DNA from: Litsea cubeba
Taxonomy: Eukaryota; Streptophyta; Magnoliopsida; Laurales; Lauraceae
Assembly (NCBI GenBank): GCA_012931725.1
Contig: CM022946.1
Span: 139,948,603-140,012,602 of the forward strand
Direction: 5' to 3'
DNA: 64,000 nucleotides
The notes below the pieces were generated by a model. The model did not search any database, was not told the origin of the DNA, and saw nothing but the letters and a program-made list of their open reading frames with translations. A program made the position numbers and the translations under genes. Below are positions 43,492 through 54,913 of this stretch, piece after piece (the stretch's first letter is position 1; each line of letters opens with the position of its first letter).

Positions 43492-45410
43492 AACCAATCT
43501 TCCTTTACATATGTAAATCCTTCGGGAAAAGATGTTGTAAGCGCCCCTAGTGGCAACAATTATGAACATGCAGGCCCTAAGGAGGCTTTCAAGTATGACT
43601 TGATTGAACACTTCAAGCACATACCTGCACGTCTGCACATCCTAGATTTATTGCGAATGTTTCCGCACACTCGCGATAATCTCATTTCAGAATTACAAAA
43701 GCTGAATGAAGATGTTGACAAAAATGCCTTGCAAGTCCTCCAAATTGAAATGGACTACCGGGTCAAAAAATCAGAAGCTTCGTCAAAGGGAGAAAAGAAG
43801 AAAACTGAGGGATCATGCATTGAATGCCTCTCGGTTAAAAAAGCAGCCAGTGCAACCATCGCCTTCACTAAGGATGACCTCCTACTTGGCGAAACAAGGC
43901 ACAACCGACCCCTGTACTTCACAGGGTACATCAAGGAAATGCCTATGCACAGAGTTCAGATCGACACAGGTTCTGCACTCAACCTCATCTCCACATCGGC
44001 TCTCGAAGAGTTAGGCATCCCACCCAGCAAGCTGAGCCACACATCTGTATCTATCTTTGGATACGATGAGAGTAATCAAAGGCCTATCGGCAAAATCAGG
44101 TTCAAGTTGCAGATCGGTGATCTTATCTCTGAAGTCACGGTATATGCAATAAAAACCCCTTCATGCTATAACATCCTTCTCGGACGCCCCTGAATCCACG
44201 AGAATGGTGTTGTCCCTTCAACTTTACATCAATGCATCAAGTTTGTTGGCGACGACGGCATGATACATCGAGTCTTTGCAGAAAGAAAACCATTCAAAGG
44301 TAAAGAAATCCACTTTGCAGACTCACAGATGTATGAAGGTGAGAAAGAAGAAGAGGAGAAGCAAACAGCACCCTTTGCCGAAAATCTCCAAAAAGATAAA
44401 GGCGCTCCTCAACAATCACCGGAAGAAAACAAACCATCCAGTAAGTCCGAAGAGAGCATTCAAATTCCCTTCAACATCTCCCTCAAACCTTCAAAGCCTT
44501 TGGTCATCACAGCTAAAGTGAAGAAGGCAAAGCAAAAGTCTGGGGGCAAATTTGTTGTCTCTTTCGTGTCTATCATGCAAGACATGGATTCGGATTCAGA
44601 GCCAAAAGACGACACATCGTCAAGCCAAGCTGACACTCAGCAAGTTCAGCCTGCTCTTACTCCAATGGAGACAACTTCTGACATAGAAGATCCTACGTCA
44701 GCTTCCTTCGTTGTTCCAGCAACTTCAGCAAAGGAAAAGCCGATCTTTTTCCATAGATCGGATGCTTCTTCATCAAACTCCATGCTTGAACCTTTCCAAA
44801 ATGAAGGTATGCCTCAACTGTCCTTATATAGTTCTGTGGCACAAGCTATTATGAAGAAAATGGGCTATGATGCTCAAAACCCAGTCGGTTTGGGAGAAGG
44901 TGACCAAAAGCCAGCTGGAAGATTGGAGACTCTACGACTATGTAGAAAAGTCTTCACACGGGCTAGGGTATGATCCCGACACTCCCCTGAGACAGTTGAC
45001 AAAAAAGGCTTAAAAGTCAATTTACTGACCAAGCCTCAACATCTCGTATCCATGAAGACATCGATCTCCCTGGATATCTCTTCGATGAGTCACCTGAAAA
45101 AGATCCAGGAAGCTCATCCAATTGGCACGATTTATCTGAGAATGAAGAGGAGTTGTCCGATGGCACAGACATGTGGTCTTCTGACCCAGAACAATCCTCA
45201 TCTCCAAAAGAAGTACCCTACTTCGACCCGGTTTCAACAGGCGATTGGGATTATCTCATAGCAAACCTTGAGAAAATTGTCGATCAAGAAGACCCGTGGA
45301 AAGGAACAAAACCTTGGTCTGGAAATGCCCTTGAAACCCCAGAAGGTTTCGTAGAGCTGGAAGCCTCCGAAAATATTGTGGAGGAACCACCTTCGAACCT
45401 TTCAACAAAA
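43492..45410 (+). pseudogene. Tat-A protease and G-patch-like linker, RT deleted
   Basis: Retropepsin with the canonical VQIDTGSALNLIS (D-T-G at 43963-43971). A TGA at 44191 replaces the TGG of Tat-B directly after NILLGRP. The linker with KKMGYDAQNPVGLGEG is followed by a small deletion near 44901 (about 37 bp relative to Tat-B) that breaks the frame. The region continues through DVWSS-type acidic sequence (TDMWSSDPEQ) until the large deletion near 45415. Confidence 0.8.
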
Positions 45411-46311
45411 GACCCTGCATCCCACATCGATTTCATGGCCTTTCGAAGCCTGGGGTATGGACATCATAGCTCCTATTTCTCCCCCTTCAAGCAAAGGTCA
45501 TCGCTTCATCTTCGCCGTTACGGATTATTTCTCCAAGTGGTCAGAAGCATTTGCGCTCAACGAAATGAAGACCTCATCAGTCCTTCAGTTCCTGCGCACC
45601 AACATCATTTGTCGTTTTGGCACACCCAAAAGATTCGTCCATGATAACAGACCACAATTTCGGGATCATCAATTCTACAGGTTCTGCGACAAATACAAAA
45701 TCCAAAGCTATCTTTAGACTCCATACAATCCGGCAGCAAATGGATTAGCATAAGCTTTTAACAAGACACTCTGCAAAATCCTCAAAAAAATGTTATTTAG
45801 TCACAAAAGAGACTGGAGCGACAAACTGCCTGAAGCTTTGTGGGCCTATCGAACCACCGTTCGAGGACCAACCCATAGTACACCATTCTCCTTGGTCTAT
45901 GGATGCGAAGCTGTCGTACCCTTGGAAGTACAAATTCCTTCTTTGAGGGTATCCTTGCAAAATGACATGACTCAAGAAAGCAATGTCAAATTGCGACTCC
46001 ATGAGCTGGACAATCTCGATGAGAGACGGCTCGAAGCTCGACAAAGCATTGAACTTTACCAAGCACGCATGGCAGGATCTTGCGACAAAAAGGTCAGGCA
46101 ACGCGCCTACAAAAAGGATGACTTGGTTCTTGCGGTAAAGAGACCAATGGTCTTCGCTCACAAGTCCAAAGGCAAGTTTGAGCCAAAATGGGAGGGACCC
46201 TATGTCATCGACAAAGTTTTCTCCAACGACGCATACGCACTCCTAAACATGGAAGGTGACAGATGTATGTTGCCCGTCAAGAGCAAGTTCTTAAAGCAGT
46301 ACTACCCTTGA
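45411..46311 (+). pseudogene. Tat-A integrase remnant (RT and both RNase H domains lost)
   Basis: Sequence jumps from the end of the protease linker (Tat-B 22655) to the integrase core (Tat-B about 25105), removing about 2.45 kb. What remains is WGMDII with the first D, HDNRPQF (G to R after the second D), a TAG at 45715, the E-containing region near 45750 now preceded by a TAA-containing codon change, and the intact C-terminus (SHKRDWSDKL ... GPYVIDKVF ... LKQYYP). It ends at the same stop as Tat-B. Confidence 0.85.
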
Positions 46312-47882
46312 AGACTTACCCAACTGGGTAACAGCAATGCCTATACGGCCAAAACCGGTTTCCAAGTACTCGCTCGCTAAACCCACTCTTTTTAGAATTT
46401 TCATATCAAATATTTAAATTTCTAGAAATTTTAACAATGCTTACTTTCATCATTTCATTGTTAAAAAAAAATCCAAGTTTAGGAACCTTTCCCTAACTTG
46501 ACCAAAATTTTCAACCCTTGAACCCAAAATTCATGGTTTGAAACAAAATCCGGATTCGGGGATTTTCACCCTAGTCCACCCTGCCTTTTACCGCCAAAAT
46601 GGTTTTAGGTCAAAACTTATGACCCTCGTTTCTTTAAACAAAAATGGTTTTACCGCGCGGAAGCGACGCTTAGTCGATACTCGCACAAATCGAAAGCATG
46701 CGAACCATGTTCGACACTTCCAAAATCACAGGGTAGCGACATTTCGTCGATACTTGCAAAATCCAAAACCATGGAGATGCAACATTTCAGTTGATATCCA
46801 CAACCCAAATTTAGAAGGTTCGAAAAAACCTAAAAAAAAAAAACCATGGAGACGCAACATTTCAGTTGATATCCATAACCCAAAGGTTCGAGAAAACCAT
46901 AAATTTCAAAAATCGTGGGGAAACGACATCAAGTCAGTACCCGCAAAACGAAAATTTTTTGAAAGGCAAGGATGCGACATTCCATCGATACTTGCACCCA
47001 AATCCGCGAGGATGCAACATTCCATCGATACTCGCAACCGAATGAGCAAGGATGCGACATTCCATCGATACTTGCAAGACCATTCAGCAGGGAGGTGACT
47101 TTTAGTCGATACTTGCATTTTTGAAAACCAAAAACCGGCTATCAACGCCACCAAACCGGCTATAAATGTCACCAAAACAGACTATCAATGCCACAAAACA
47201 AACCAGGCTATAAATGCACAAACCAAAAAAATTGGCTTTCAAAAAAACTCGGCTATTAATGCCACAAACTCGGCTATCAATGCCACAAACTCGGATATCA
47301 ATGCCACAAAACTGGCTCTCGTGCCAAAACCGGCTTCCATGCCACAAACAAAATCTGGCTTCCATGCCAAAACAATCATTTGACAAAAGATTTTCACAAA
47401 ATGACGAGCTTTTGATCAAATCCCATTTAGCAATTACTTTCATCACAAAAAGATTTAAGTAAGCGCAGGGAAAACAAATCAAAAAAAAATCCCATTTAGC
47501 AATTGCTTTCATCACAAAAAGATTTAAGTGAGCGTAGGGAAAAAAAAGCATCCCATTTAGCAATTGCTTTCATCACAAAAAGATTTAAATGAGCGTAGGG
47601 AAAAAAAAAGAGTACCAAAAAATACATGCGGTACCAAAAAAAAAAGAGAAAGTGTTCACAAGCACTACAAAAAAAAAGAGTACCAAAAAAATACATGCGG
47701 TACCCAAAAAAAAAAGAGAAAGTGTTCATAAGCACTACAAAAAAAAGAGTACCAAAAAATACATGCGGTACCAGAAAAAAAAGAAAGTGTTCACAAGCAC
47801 TACAAAAAAAAAGAGTACCAAAAAAAAATACATGTGGTACCAAAAAAACAGAAGGATAGTTTCTGCTACAAAAATCAGGAGC
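46312..47882. repeat. Tat-A spacer between pol and antisense gene: stacked tandem repeats
   Basis: Counterpart of 26004-27458. It has catggagacgcaacatttc units (46770, 46843), 'gcgacattccatcgatac' units (46974-47085), ggctat-type units (47135-47300), three tcccatttagcaattgcttt units (47424, 47491, 47551), then four 60-65-bp units of gtaccaaaaaatacatgcgg plus gtgttcacaagcac (47610-47845; two units in Tat-B). ORFs here are repeat artefacts. Copy number differs between the two elements, which shows the arrays are unstable. Confidence 0.8.
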
Positions 47883-48458
47883 TCAGCCAAAAATGGTCTC
47901 CAGCCAAGATCTCAGCTCCTCAAGAAAACTTTTGGCCTCAGCCGTCAGGGATTCCCGGGCACGCTTATTCAGGAACTTGCCATGAGATGCTGGGGTGGGC
48001 TGTAACCCTTCTTTCACACTGGGAATCTTATCCCGAGCAGTTCGCCATTGTTTGTCCTCTTGAAATTTCCTTTCAAGGACTTGATCAGCATCTGCAACTC
48101 GGCGAATCAAAGCACTGTCCCTGTCGCGAGCCTCTGTTATAGCAGCCCACTTGGCAGCGACTTGTGCCTTCAAATGCTCAAGATGTTTCCTGGCCTCATC
48201 GACCTCCCTATCAAGGATTTTAAGGTCATGTGTCAGCCCAATGATGGCTAGCTCTTCTAAATTCTTCTCTCGGACTATCTGCCTCCTGCTTTGTGTAGCC
48301 TCATTCAGGTCAGACTTAGCCTTATCAGCAGGGTCCAGGAACATCTCCTTGAAGAACTGGTTGTCAACAAAACCCATGGTCTCAAACCACTTGTCACCCA
48401 GTGTAATGATCCTATCAACGATCGCGCTGGCACCTGTGACATTCAGACCAGCCTCTTC
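47883..48458 (-). pseudogene. Tat-A antisense gene, C-terminal coiled-coil part of exon 5
   Basis: On the - strand it encodes the same Glu/Arg/Lys coiled coil as Tat-B 28035-27459 (LDREVDEARKHLEHLKAQVA, ITEARDRDSALIRRVADADQ) and ends at the equivalent stop (SWLETIFG). Copia-2 splits the exon at the TCTTC site. The upstream part continues at 54914. Confidence 0.8.
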
Positions 48459-49700
48459 TGTTGGATACCGCGATCACTGAGAGGGGGGGGGGGTGAATCA
48501 GTGATTTCTAAAAACAGGTCCAATTCAACAACAAAACAAGTCAAATCACACAATGACACCAGATTTAACGTGGTTCACCGAAAGGCTACGTCCACGGTTC
48601 AAAGACTGTCCGAACACCAATCCGGGACAGATCTGAATCTTATTTAGTCGCACCAACGACAAAGAGCACCAACCCTTAGTTTCAGATAGCACCAACTATC
48701 TAGGAAGCACCTACTCCCTTGAGTTTCAGATAGCACCAACTATCTAGGAAGCACCTACTCCCTTTAGTTTCAGATAGCACCAACTATCTAGGAAGCACCG
48801 ACTCCCCTTACAATTTATCTGCACCCACAGATAGGATCACCAAACCCCAAACACCAAGCACCAACTTGATGTAAAAACAGAATATAAGATCAACTCTGTC
48901 TACAGCCCTTCCCCTCTACAATTCTCTCTCTCTCAATCCCTTACAAATTGAAATTAAAGCATAAACAGAAAGACAGTTAACTCATGGACGAATCACCATC
49001 TTCTAGAGCATAATCCCATCCATAATTGCTGTAGAAAGATGTAGCACAACAGCACACAGCAACAACACTCTTCTTCTCTCCAAAGCTCTCTCTATTTTCT
49101 CTCTAAAACTCCTCTCTTCTGGTGTCTCTTCTTGGTGTATTTTTAGAACGACCCATACATGCCTTTATATAGGTTTTAGTAACCCTTAATTGTATTCAAA
49201 ACGGGCTACAATTCGTTTAGAAAGAGTCCCAAACAAATTAGATAAGTATGCTGAATTTTCGTGCTCAACTTCTAATTCTGCGCAACTCTGGTTCCCGTGC
49301 TCGGTCGACATCATACTGTGCTCGGTCGACATCATACACTGACTGGAAAACAGACAATTTCGAGCTCGGTCGACATCCTGGAGTCCCGGTCGACCGAAGA
49401 CACACTGTGTCATGAAAATAACTGAGAGGTGCCTTTTTCTGTTTTCTGCAGGTTTCTTCTTGCTCGGTCGACCGCATGAAGAGCCCGGTCGACCGCGTGC
49501 TCTGCATCAGGAATTCTTAATTCCTGGCTGTTTCAATTCTGTTTCCAATTCTGATTTCTTCTTTTAAGCTCTATCAATACCAATCTATTAACATCACGTT
49601 TGTGACAATGTGTTGACAAGAATTCCAACTCAAATCTATACTTGAGATGCTAACTTCTTCAATTCACCAAAGACTACTCAAGTCATCTCAAATTCCAACA
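48459..49700 (-). repeat. Copia-2 3' LTR (left copy)
   Basis: 1,242 bp. TATA box (TATATAAAG on the - strand) at 49171-49163. GTCGAC palindromes lie at about 49302-49495. The PPT complement TCTCCCCCTTTGG is at 49702-49714. Confidence 0.95.
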
Positions 49701-50105
49701 ATCTCCCCCTTTGGAATTGTTGGCAACACTATTGGAACTTCAACACTTTCAACTCCAGCTTGCAGCTCTTCCAAGTTCTTTTCTATACTCACTTGGAACC
49801 AATTCTGAAATTCGGAAATATCAACCATGCACTGTCACAATCTCCCCCTAGCTTTCATAGTATAACATCTCTCCTTGCTAACATAGCATAACATCTCTCC
49901 TTGCTATCGTAGCATAACATCTCTCCCCTTGCTATCGTAGCATAACATAGCATAACATCTCTCCTTGCTATCGTAGCATAACATCTCTCCCCTTGCTATC
50001 GTAGCATAACATCTCTCCCCCTTTGACAACAAATCCAAAGGGACCAAACCGAGGAGCGAATAGGATATTCAATGAATGCATTGCTCCCCCTTTCAAGCAC
50101 AACTC
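49701..50105 (-). other. Copia-2 3' untranslated region with minisatellite and PPT-like tracts
   Basis: PPT next to the LTR, a second PPT-like tract (aatctccccctagc, 49840-49853), then about six units of 'cttgctatcgtagcataaca' (49872-50020) and a third tract (ctccccctttgacaa, 50014-50028). Same layout as Copia-1 but more units. Confidence 0.8.
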
Positions 50106-51070
50106 CTACGGTTTAGGAGAGTGAGTAACTCCTAACTTTTTCCGGAGATACTCGAAGACTTCCTTTGGCAGAGGTTTCGTGAAAATCATCTCAAATTCTT
50201 TCGTCATTTCTTCAGCAAAATTCCTGCACATTTCCTCATGCATAGCTTTCAACCAACTTTTATCGAGACTGGCTTCAGCCACAGTCTTGGGTTCAATGGT
50301 GGACACAAGTGAGTAATTGCTAACTACACTTTGTCTAGTTTGAACGCCTGCCTTAGGATCTCCAATGATTTGATCCTTAGGGTGTTGCTCTACCCAAGTG
50401 CTGTGCTTCTTAGGTGTAGTATCTTCTGAGTCATCTTTTGATTTCTCAGAATCATTAGATTCAGCCATCTCATCATCAATCTCACTCGAGTCCTCATAAA
50501 CGGGACTGTCATAATGAGTTCCATTCTTTGGTGCAATATTCTCATCTATTCTCACATCAGCACTTTCTATGATTTTTCTGGTTCTTTTGTTAAGACACCT
50601 ATATGCCTTGCTAGTAGAGGAGTAACCCAGAAATATACCTTCGTCAGCTCTTTCTTCAAATTTGCCCGGATTTTGTTCGAGCCGCTTGATGTAACACTTG
50701 CTGCCGAAGACTTTGAAGTGCTTGACTGTTGCTTTTCTTCCAAACCATAGCTCATAGGGAGTTTTGTCTTCATGTGGCCTGATCAAGCATCGATTTTGAA
50801 TGTATACAGCCGTATGAATTGCCTCTTTCCAATACTTGTCAGCCATCTTGCTTTCACTTAGCATCGTACGAGCCATCTCTTGTACGGTGCGATTCTTCCG
50901 TTCCACAACTCCATTTTGCTGTGGAGTTCTAGGGGCTGAGTACTGTCTTTGAATGCCATGATGTTCACAATATTTAGTGAACTCTTCAGATGTGAACTCG
51001 CCTCCACGATCAGACCTTAAAATCTTGATTCGTTTTTCCAATTGATTTTCAACCTGTGCTTTAAAACACT
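50106..51070 (-). pseudogene. Copia-2 integrase C-terminus and RT/RNase H remnant
   Basis: Separated from the upstream frame by one extra T near 51067. It contains the second D and the E of integrase (RSDRGGEF, NGVVERKNR), the tail (YELWFGRKATVKHFKVFGSK), an acidic linker, and the RT start LDKSWLKAMHEEM fused to CRNFAEEMTKEFEM as in Copia-1. It then goes straight to IFTKPLPKEVFEYLRKKLGV: the ISKNPVQHSRTKH segment retained by Copia-1 is missing, so a second deletion differs between the two. Confidence 0.85.
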
Positions 51071-53607
51071 TTAAAACGATCAAGTGCTTGATGCTTATGC
51101 TTAAGAAATAATACCCATGTCATACGAGTATAATCATCAATGCATAACATGAAATACTTATCTCCATTGGTGCTTTGAGTTCGCATCGGTCCACAGAGAT
51201 CAGTGTGCACTAGCTCAAGAGGTTTCTTTGAATGATGCTCCTTTGACTTGAACATGACCCTCGTTTGCTTTCCCTTTTGGCAAGAGTCGCAAATGGGATT
51301 GGAAGGCTTTTCCACTTTAGACATGCCTCTCACAGCCTTTGAATTGCAAATCTTTGACATATTGTCAAAGCTTAGATGCCCAAGGCGTTTGTGCCACAAC
51401 CAACTTTCCTCTGTCCGACTCATCAAGCAGGTCTTTTCAGCTCCATCTGACAATGTATAGAGATTTCCAGCAGTTCTTGATCCAGTTGCCACTGTTTTCC
51501 CGTTGCTACTCTTCTTGATGGCAAACCCATTCTTTGTGAAGATAACTTCATGACCCTTGTCACAGATCTGGCTCACACTAAGCAGGTTGTGTCTCAATCC
51601 AGACACATATAAGACTTCTTCAGATCTGATCTTGTTTGCCATAAGCTGAATAACACCTTTTCCGCAGATTTTGGCACCATCATTGTTGCCAAACTTTACT
51701 GAACCACCTTCATAGTGCTGTAATTTGATGAATTTCTCTTTATCACCAGTCATATGGCTTGAACAACCACTATCAAGGACCCATGGTGCTGTCTTCTTTT
51801 GTGCATTGAATGCCGTTTGCACAATGAGAGATTCTTTGGGATTACCTTCCCTTTTCTTTGCCCTCCATGCCTTAACTAACTTGGGTTTCTTTTCAACCTG
51901 AAATTGGTTAGCAATAGGCAACCTACAATCCCTAGCCAAGTGTCCATAATTATGACATATATAACACTCAATTTTGTGGCTACTTAGGATTGAAAAAGGA
52001 TTCCTAGTCACAAATGGACTGTTTCTTACATAGAATTTGCAATCAGCTCTTTTATGTCCAAACATATTACAATGAAAGCAATAACCATAGAATTTGTATC
52101 TTCTTTGTGGCTGGTTAGTCTTCATTACCTTTTTAACAGGAATGGACTCCTTTCTAGGTTGAGTGGGCTTCATGGAGTTAGAGGGTGCAGTGACTTGCTT
52201 CACAAACTTTTTCTTTTCAGGAGGTGCAATCTTAGAGGATTCACCTTTCTCAAATCCTAGACCAAATCTGAAGTGGGCTGGTCTTTGAATTTTCAGTAGT
52301 TCATTGAGTTTCATAGTCCCTTCAATCGCTTGGAGCGCTTTGAGTTTTTTGCTATTTTCCAAATTTTCAGCCTTTGCTCTAGCGATCTCAGTTTCAAGTT
52401 TCATAGCCTCTTCCTTTTTGATACTTATTTGGTTTTCAAGGACTTCTACCATTCTTTTATATTCTTCTACTTGAGTTTTCAAAGAAATAATGGAACTTTC
52501 AGATTCATGGAGAAGTTTCAGATTTTTCTTACTTGATTTGCGTTCCATGCTAAGCTCCTCAAGTGCGGCTATGAGTTCCTCTTCAAGATTGACTTCAGCC
52601 TCCTCATCCTCTTCCGGATCTAGCTCTTCTTCTTCTTCAACAGTGACCATGAAGAGAGCTTCGGTTGATTCATCATCGTCTGAAGTTTCAGACGTGCTGT
52701 CATCTTGTTGACATAGAAAGTTTTTAGCTTTGCCCCTTTTTCTAAAATTTCTCTTTCCTTTACTCTTTTCAGCATAAGAGTCATTATCATTGTCTTCTTT
52801 TAGGGGACACTTCGCAGCAAAGTGACCAATACCTCCACAATTGAAGCATTTAAAGGGTAGCTTCCCTTTGTACTTGCCAATGCTTCCTTTCTTCAACTTT
52901 CTAACAAATTGAGCCTCAAGCTCATCATCATCAGAATCAACATCATGACCAGCAGTCTCTTTTGCCTTTTTCTGAACTTTGAAGGCCGCTTCTTTATCAG
53001 ATGAAGACGTTTTTTCTATGCGCATCTCATAGGCACTTAGAGAACCATGTAATTCATCCATGGAAAATGCATTCAGATCTTTGGCTTCTTCAATGGCTGA
53101 GACTTTTGAATCAAACCGAGGAAGAAGAGATCTTAGAACCTTTTTGACGATGACCGGCTCTTTAATCTCCTCCCCTAGTCCACGAATGTCATTCGTGACT
53201 TCATTCACTCGTTGCATATACGAGTCAACATTCTCGCTTTCCTCCATGCGAAGAGACTCGAATTGAGAGCGATGAGTTTGCAATTTGGCTTCTTTAATCT
53301 TCTCATCACCTTCATGTATGCTTTGCAACTTGTCCCAAATTTCCTTGGCTGTTTTGCATGCAATTACTTTGACAAGCTCGCTGTCCACAAGGCCACTAAA
53401 GAGTGCATTCTGCGCCTTGGAGTCGTTGTCTGCCAACTTCTTCGATGCTGTATCATTGGGTACGGTGGCAGCATTGTAACCGGCTCTGACAGACTCCCAA
53501 ACATCATAGCCAAGAGATTTGATGAAGGCTTGCATCCTAATCTTCCAAAAGGAGTAATTAGAACCATCAAACAGAGGTGCTTTCATATTCCCTGTATTGA
53601 CTGCCAT
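51061..53607 (-). CDS. Copia-2 gag-protease-integrase core, open frame
   Basis: ATG at 53607-53605 (MAVNTGNMKAPLFDGSNY). About 848 codons are open through gag, three CCHC knuckles (CFNCGGIGHFAAKC, CFHCNMFGHKRADC, CYICHNYGHLARDC), the Glu-rich coiled-coil insert, protease (WVLDSGCSSHMTGD), the pre-integrase zinc region (LWHKRLGHLSFDNM ... CDSCQKG) and the first part of the integrase core (HTDLCGPMRTQ). It ends in a one-base shift near 51067. It shows what the frame of Copia-1 looked like before its losses. Particle formation, maturation and integration functions are largely intact, but there is no RT. Confidence 0.85.
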   Translation of the reverse strand: MAVNTGNMKAPLFDGSNYSFWKIRMQAFIKSLGYDVWESVRAGYNAATVPNDTASKKLADNDSKAQNALFSGLVDSELVKVIACKTAKEIWDKLQSIHEGDEKIKEAKLQTHRSQFESLRMEESENVDSYMQRVNEVTNDIRGLGEEIKEPVIVKKVLRSLLPRFDSKVSAIEEAKDLNAFSMDELHGSLSAYEMRIEKTSSSDKEAAFKVQKKAKETAGHDVDSDDDELEAQFVRKLKKGSIGKYKGKLPFKCFNCGGIGHFAAKCPLKEDNDNDSYAEKSKGKRNFRKRGKAKNFLCQQDDSTSETSDDDESTEALFMVTVEEEEELDPEEDEEAEVNLEEELIAALEELSMERKSSKKNLKLLHESESSIISLKTQVEEYKRMVEVLENQISIKKEEAMKLETEIARAKAENLENSKKLKALQAIEGTMKLNELLKIQRPAHFRFGLGFEKGESSKIAPPEKKKFVKQVTAPSNSMKPTQPRKESIPVKKVMKTNQPQRRYKFYGYCFHCNMFGHKRADCKFYVRNSPFVTRNPFSILSSHKIECYICHNYGHLARDCRLPIANQFQVEKKPKLVKAWRAKKREGNPKESLIVQTAFNAQKKTAPWVLDSGCSSHMTGDKEKFIKLQHYEGGSVKFGNNDGAKICGKGVIQLMANKIRSEEVLYVSGLRHNLLSVSQICDKGHEVIFTKNGFAIKKSSNGKTVATGSRTAGNLYTLSDGAEKTCLMSRTEESWLWHKRLGHLSFDNMSKICNSKAVRGMSKVEKPSNPICDSCQKGKQTRVMFKSKEHHSKKPLELVHTDLCGPMRTQSTNGDKYFMLCIDDYTRMTWVLFLKHKHQALDRFKVF

Positions 53608-53659
53608 GTGATTTGACAAGAGATCACCCTTAGCGTATTAAACTGATCAAGGGAACCTC

Positions 53660-53671
53660 GCTCTGATACCA
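53660..53671 (-). other. Primer binding site of Copia-2
   Basis: GCTCTGATACCA on the + strand, i.e. TGGTATCAGAGC on the element strand, two bases from the LTR. Initiator tRNA-Met type. Confidence 0.9.
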
Positions 53672-53673
53672 AT

Positions 53674-54913
53674 TGTTGGATACCGCGATCACTGAGAGGG
53701 GGGGGGTGAATCAGTGATTTCTAAAAACAGGTCCAATTCAACAACAAAACAAGTCAAATCACACAATGACACCAGATTTAACGTGGTTCACCGAAAGGCT
53801 ACGTCCACGGTTCAAAGACTGTCCGAACACCAATCCGGGACAGATCTGAATCTTATTTAGTCGCACCAACGACAAAGAGCACCAACCCTTAGTTTCAGAT
53901 AGCACCAACTATCTAGGAAGCACCTACTCCCTTGAGTTTCAGATAGCACCAACTATCTAGGAAGCACCTACTCCCTTTAGTTTCAGATAGCACCAACTAT
54001 CTAGGAAGCACCGACTCCCCTTACAATTTATCTGCACCCACAGATAGGATCACCAAACCCCAAACACCAAGCACCAACTTGATGTAAAAACAGAATATAA
54101 GATCAACTCTGTCTACAGCCCTTCCCCTCTACAATTCTCTCTCTCTCAATCCCTTACAAATTGAAATTAAAGCATAAACAGAGAGACACTTAACTCATGG
54201 ACGAATCACCATCTTCTAGAGCATAATCCCGTCCATAATTGCTGTAGAAAGATGTAGCACAACAGCACACAGCAACAGCACTCTTCTTCTCTCCAAAGCT
54301 CTCTCTATTTTCTCTCTAAAACTCCTCTCTTCTGGTGTCTCTTCTTGGTGTATTTTTAGAACGACCCATACATGCCTTTATATAGGTTTTAGTAACCCTT
54401 AATTGTATTCAAAACGGGCTACAATTCGTTTAGAAAGAGTCCCAAACAAATTAGATAAGTATGCTGAATTTTCGTGCTCAACTTCTAATTCTGCGCAACT
54501 CTAGTTCCCGTGCTTGGTCGACATCATACTGTGCTCGGTCGACATCATACACTGACTGGAAAACAGACAATTTCGAGCTCGGTCGACATCCTGGAGTCCC
54601 GGTCGACCGAAGACACACTGTGTCATGAAAATAACTGAGAGGTGCCTTTTTCTGTTTTCTGCAGGTTTCTTCTTGCTCGGTCGACCGCATGAAGAGCCCG
54701 GTCGACCGCGTGCTCTGCATCAGGAATTCTTAATTCCTGGCTGTTTCAATTCTGTTTCCAATTCTGATTTCTTCTTTTAAGCTCTATCAATACCAATCTA
54801 TTAACATCACGTTTGTGACAATGTGTTGACAAGAATTCCAACTCAAATCTATACTTGAGATGCTAACTTCTTCAATTCACCAAAGACTACTCAAGTCATC
54901 TCAAATTCCAACA
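53674..54913 (-). repeat. Copia-2 5' LTR (right copy)
   Basis: 1,240 bp, TATA at 54384-54376, partner of 48459-49700 with only scattered differences (for example near 54187, 54231 and 54503). Confidence 0.95.

Larger units (their letters stand above)
48459..54913 (-). mobile_element. Copia-2: RT-less Ty1/copia element in the Tat-A antisense gene
   Basis: 6,455 bp, minus strand, TSD TCTTC at 48454-48458 and 54914-54918. Removing it restores the reading of exon 5 as in Tat-B. Same family as Copia-1 (same PBS, gag, protease, integrase, palindromic LTR motif) but a distinct subfamily: LTRs are about 1,240 bp with three instead of two internal repeat units. Gag, protease and the integrase core are in one open frame of about 850 codons. 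RT is absent and RNase H is reduced further than in Copia-1. The LTRs differ at only a few sites. Confidence 0.95.

Noticed and set aside
47496..47843. 115-codon frame with repeated Phe-rich segments
   Set aside because: It only reads through the four 60-65-bp tandem units. Unit number and frame differ in Tat-B.
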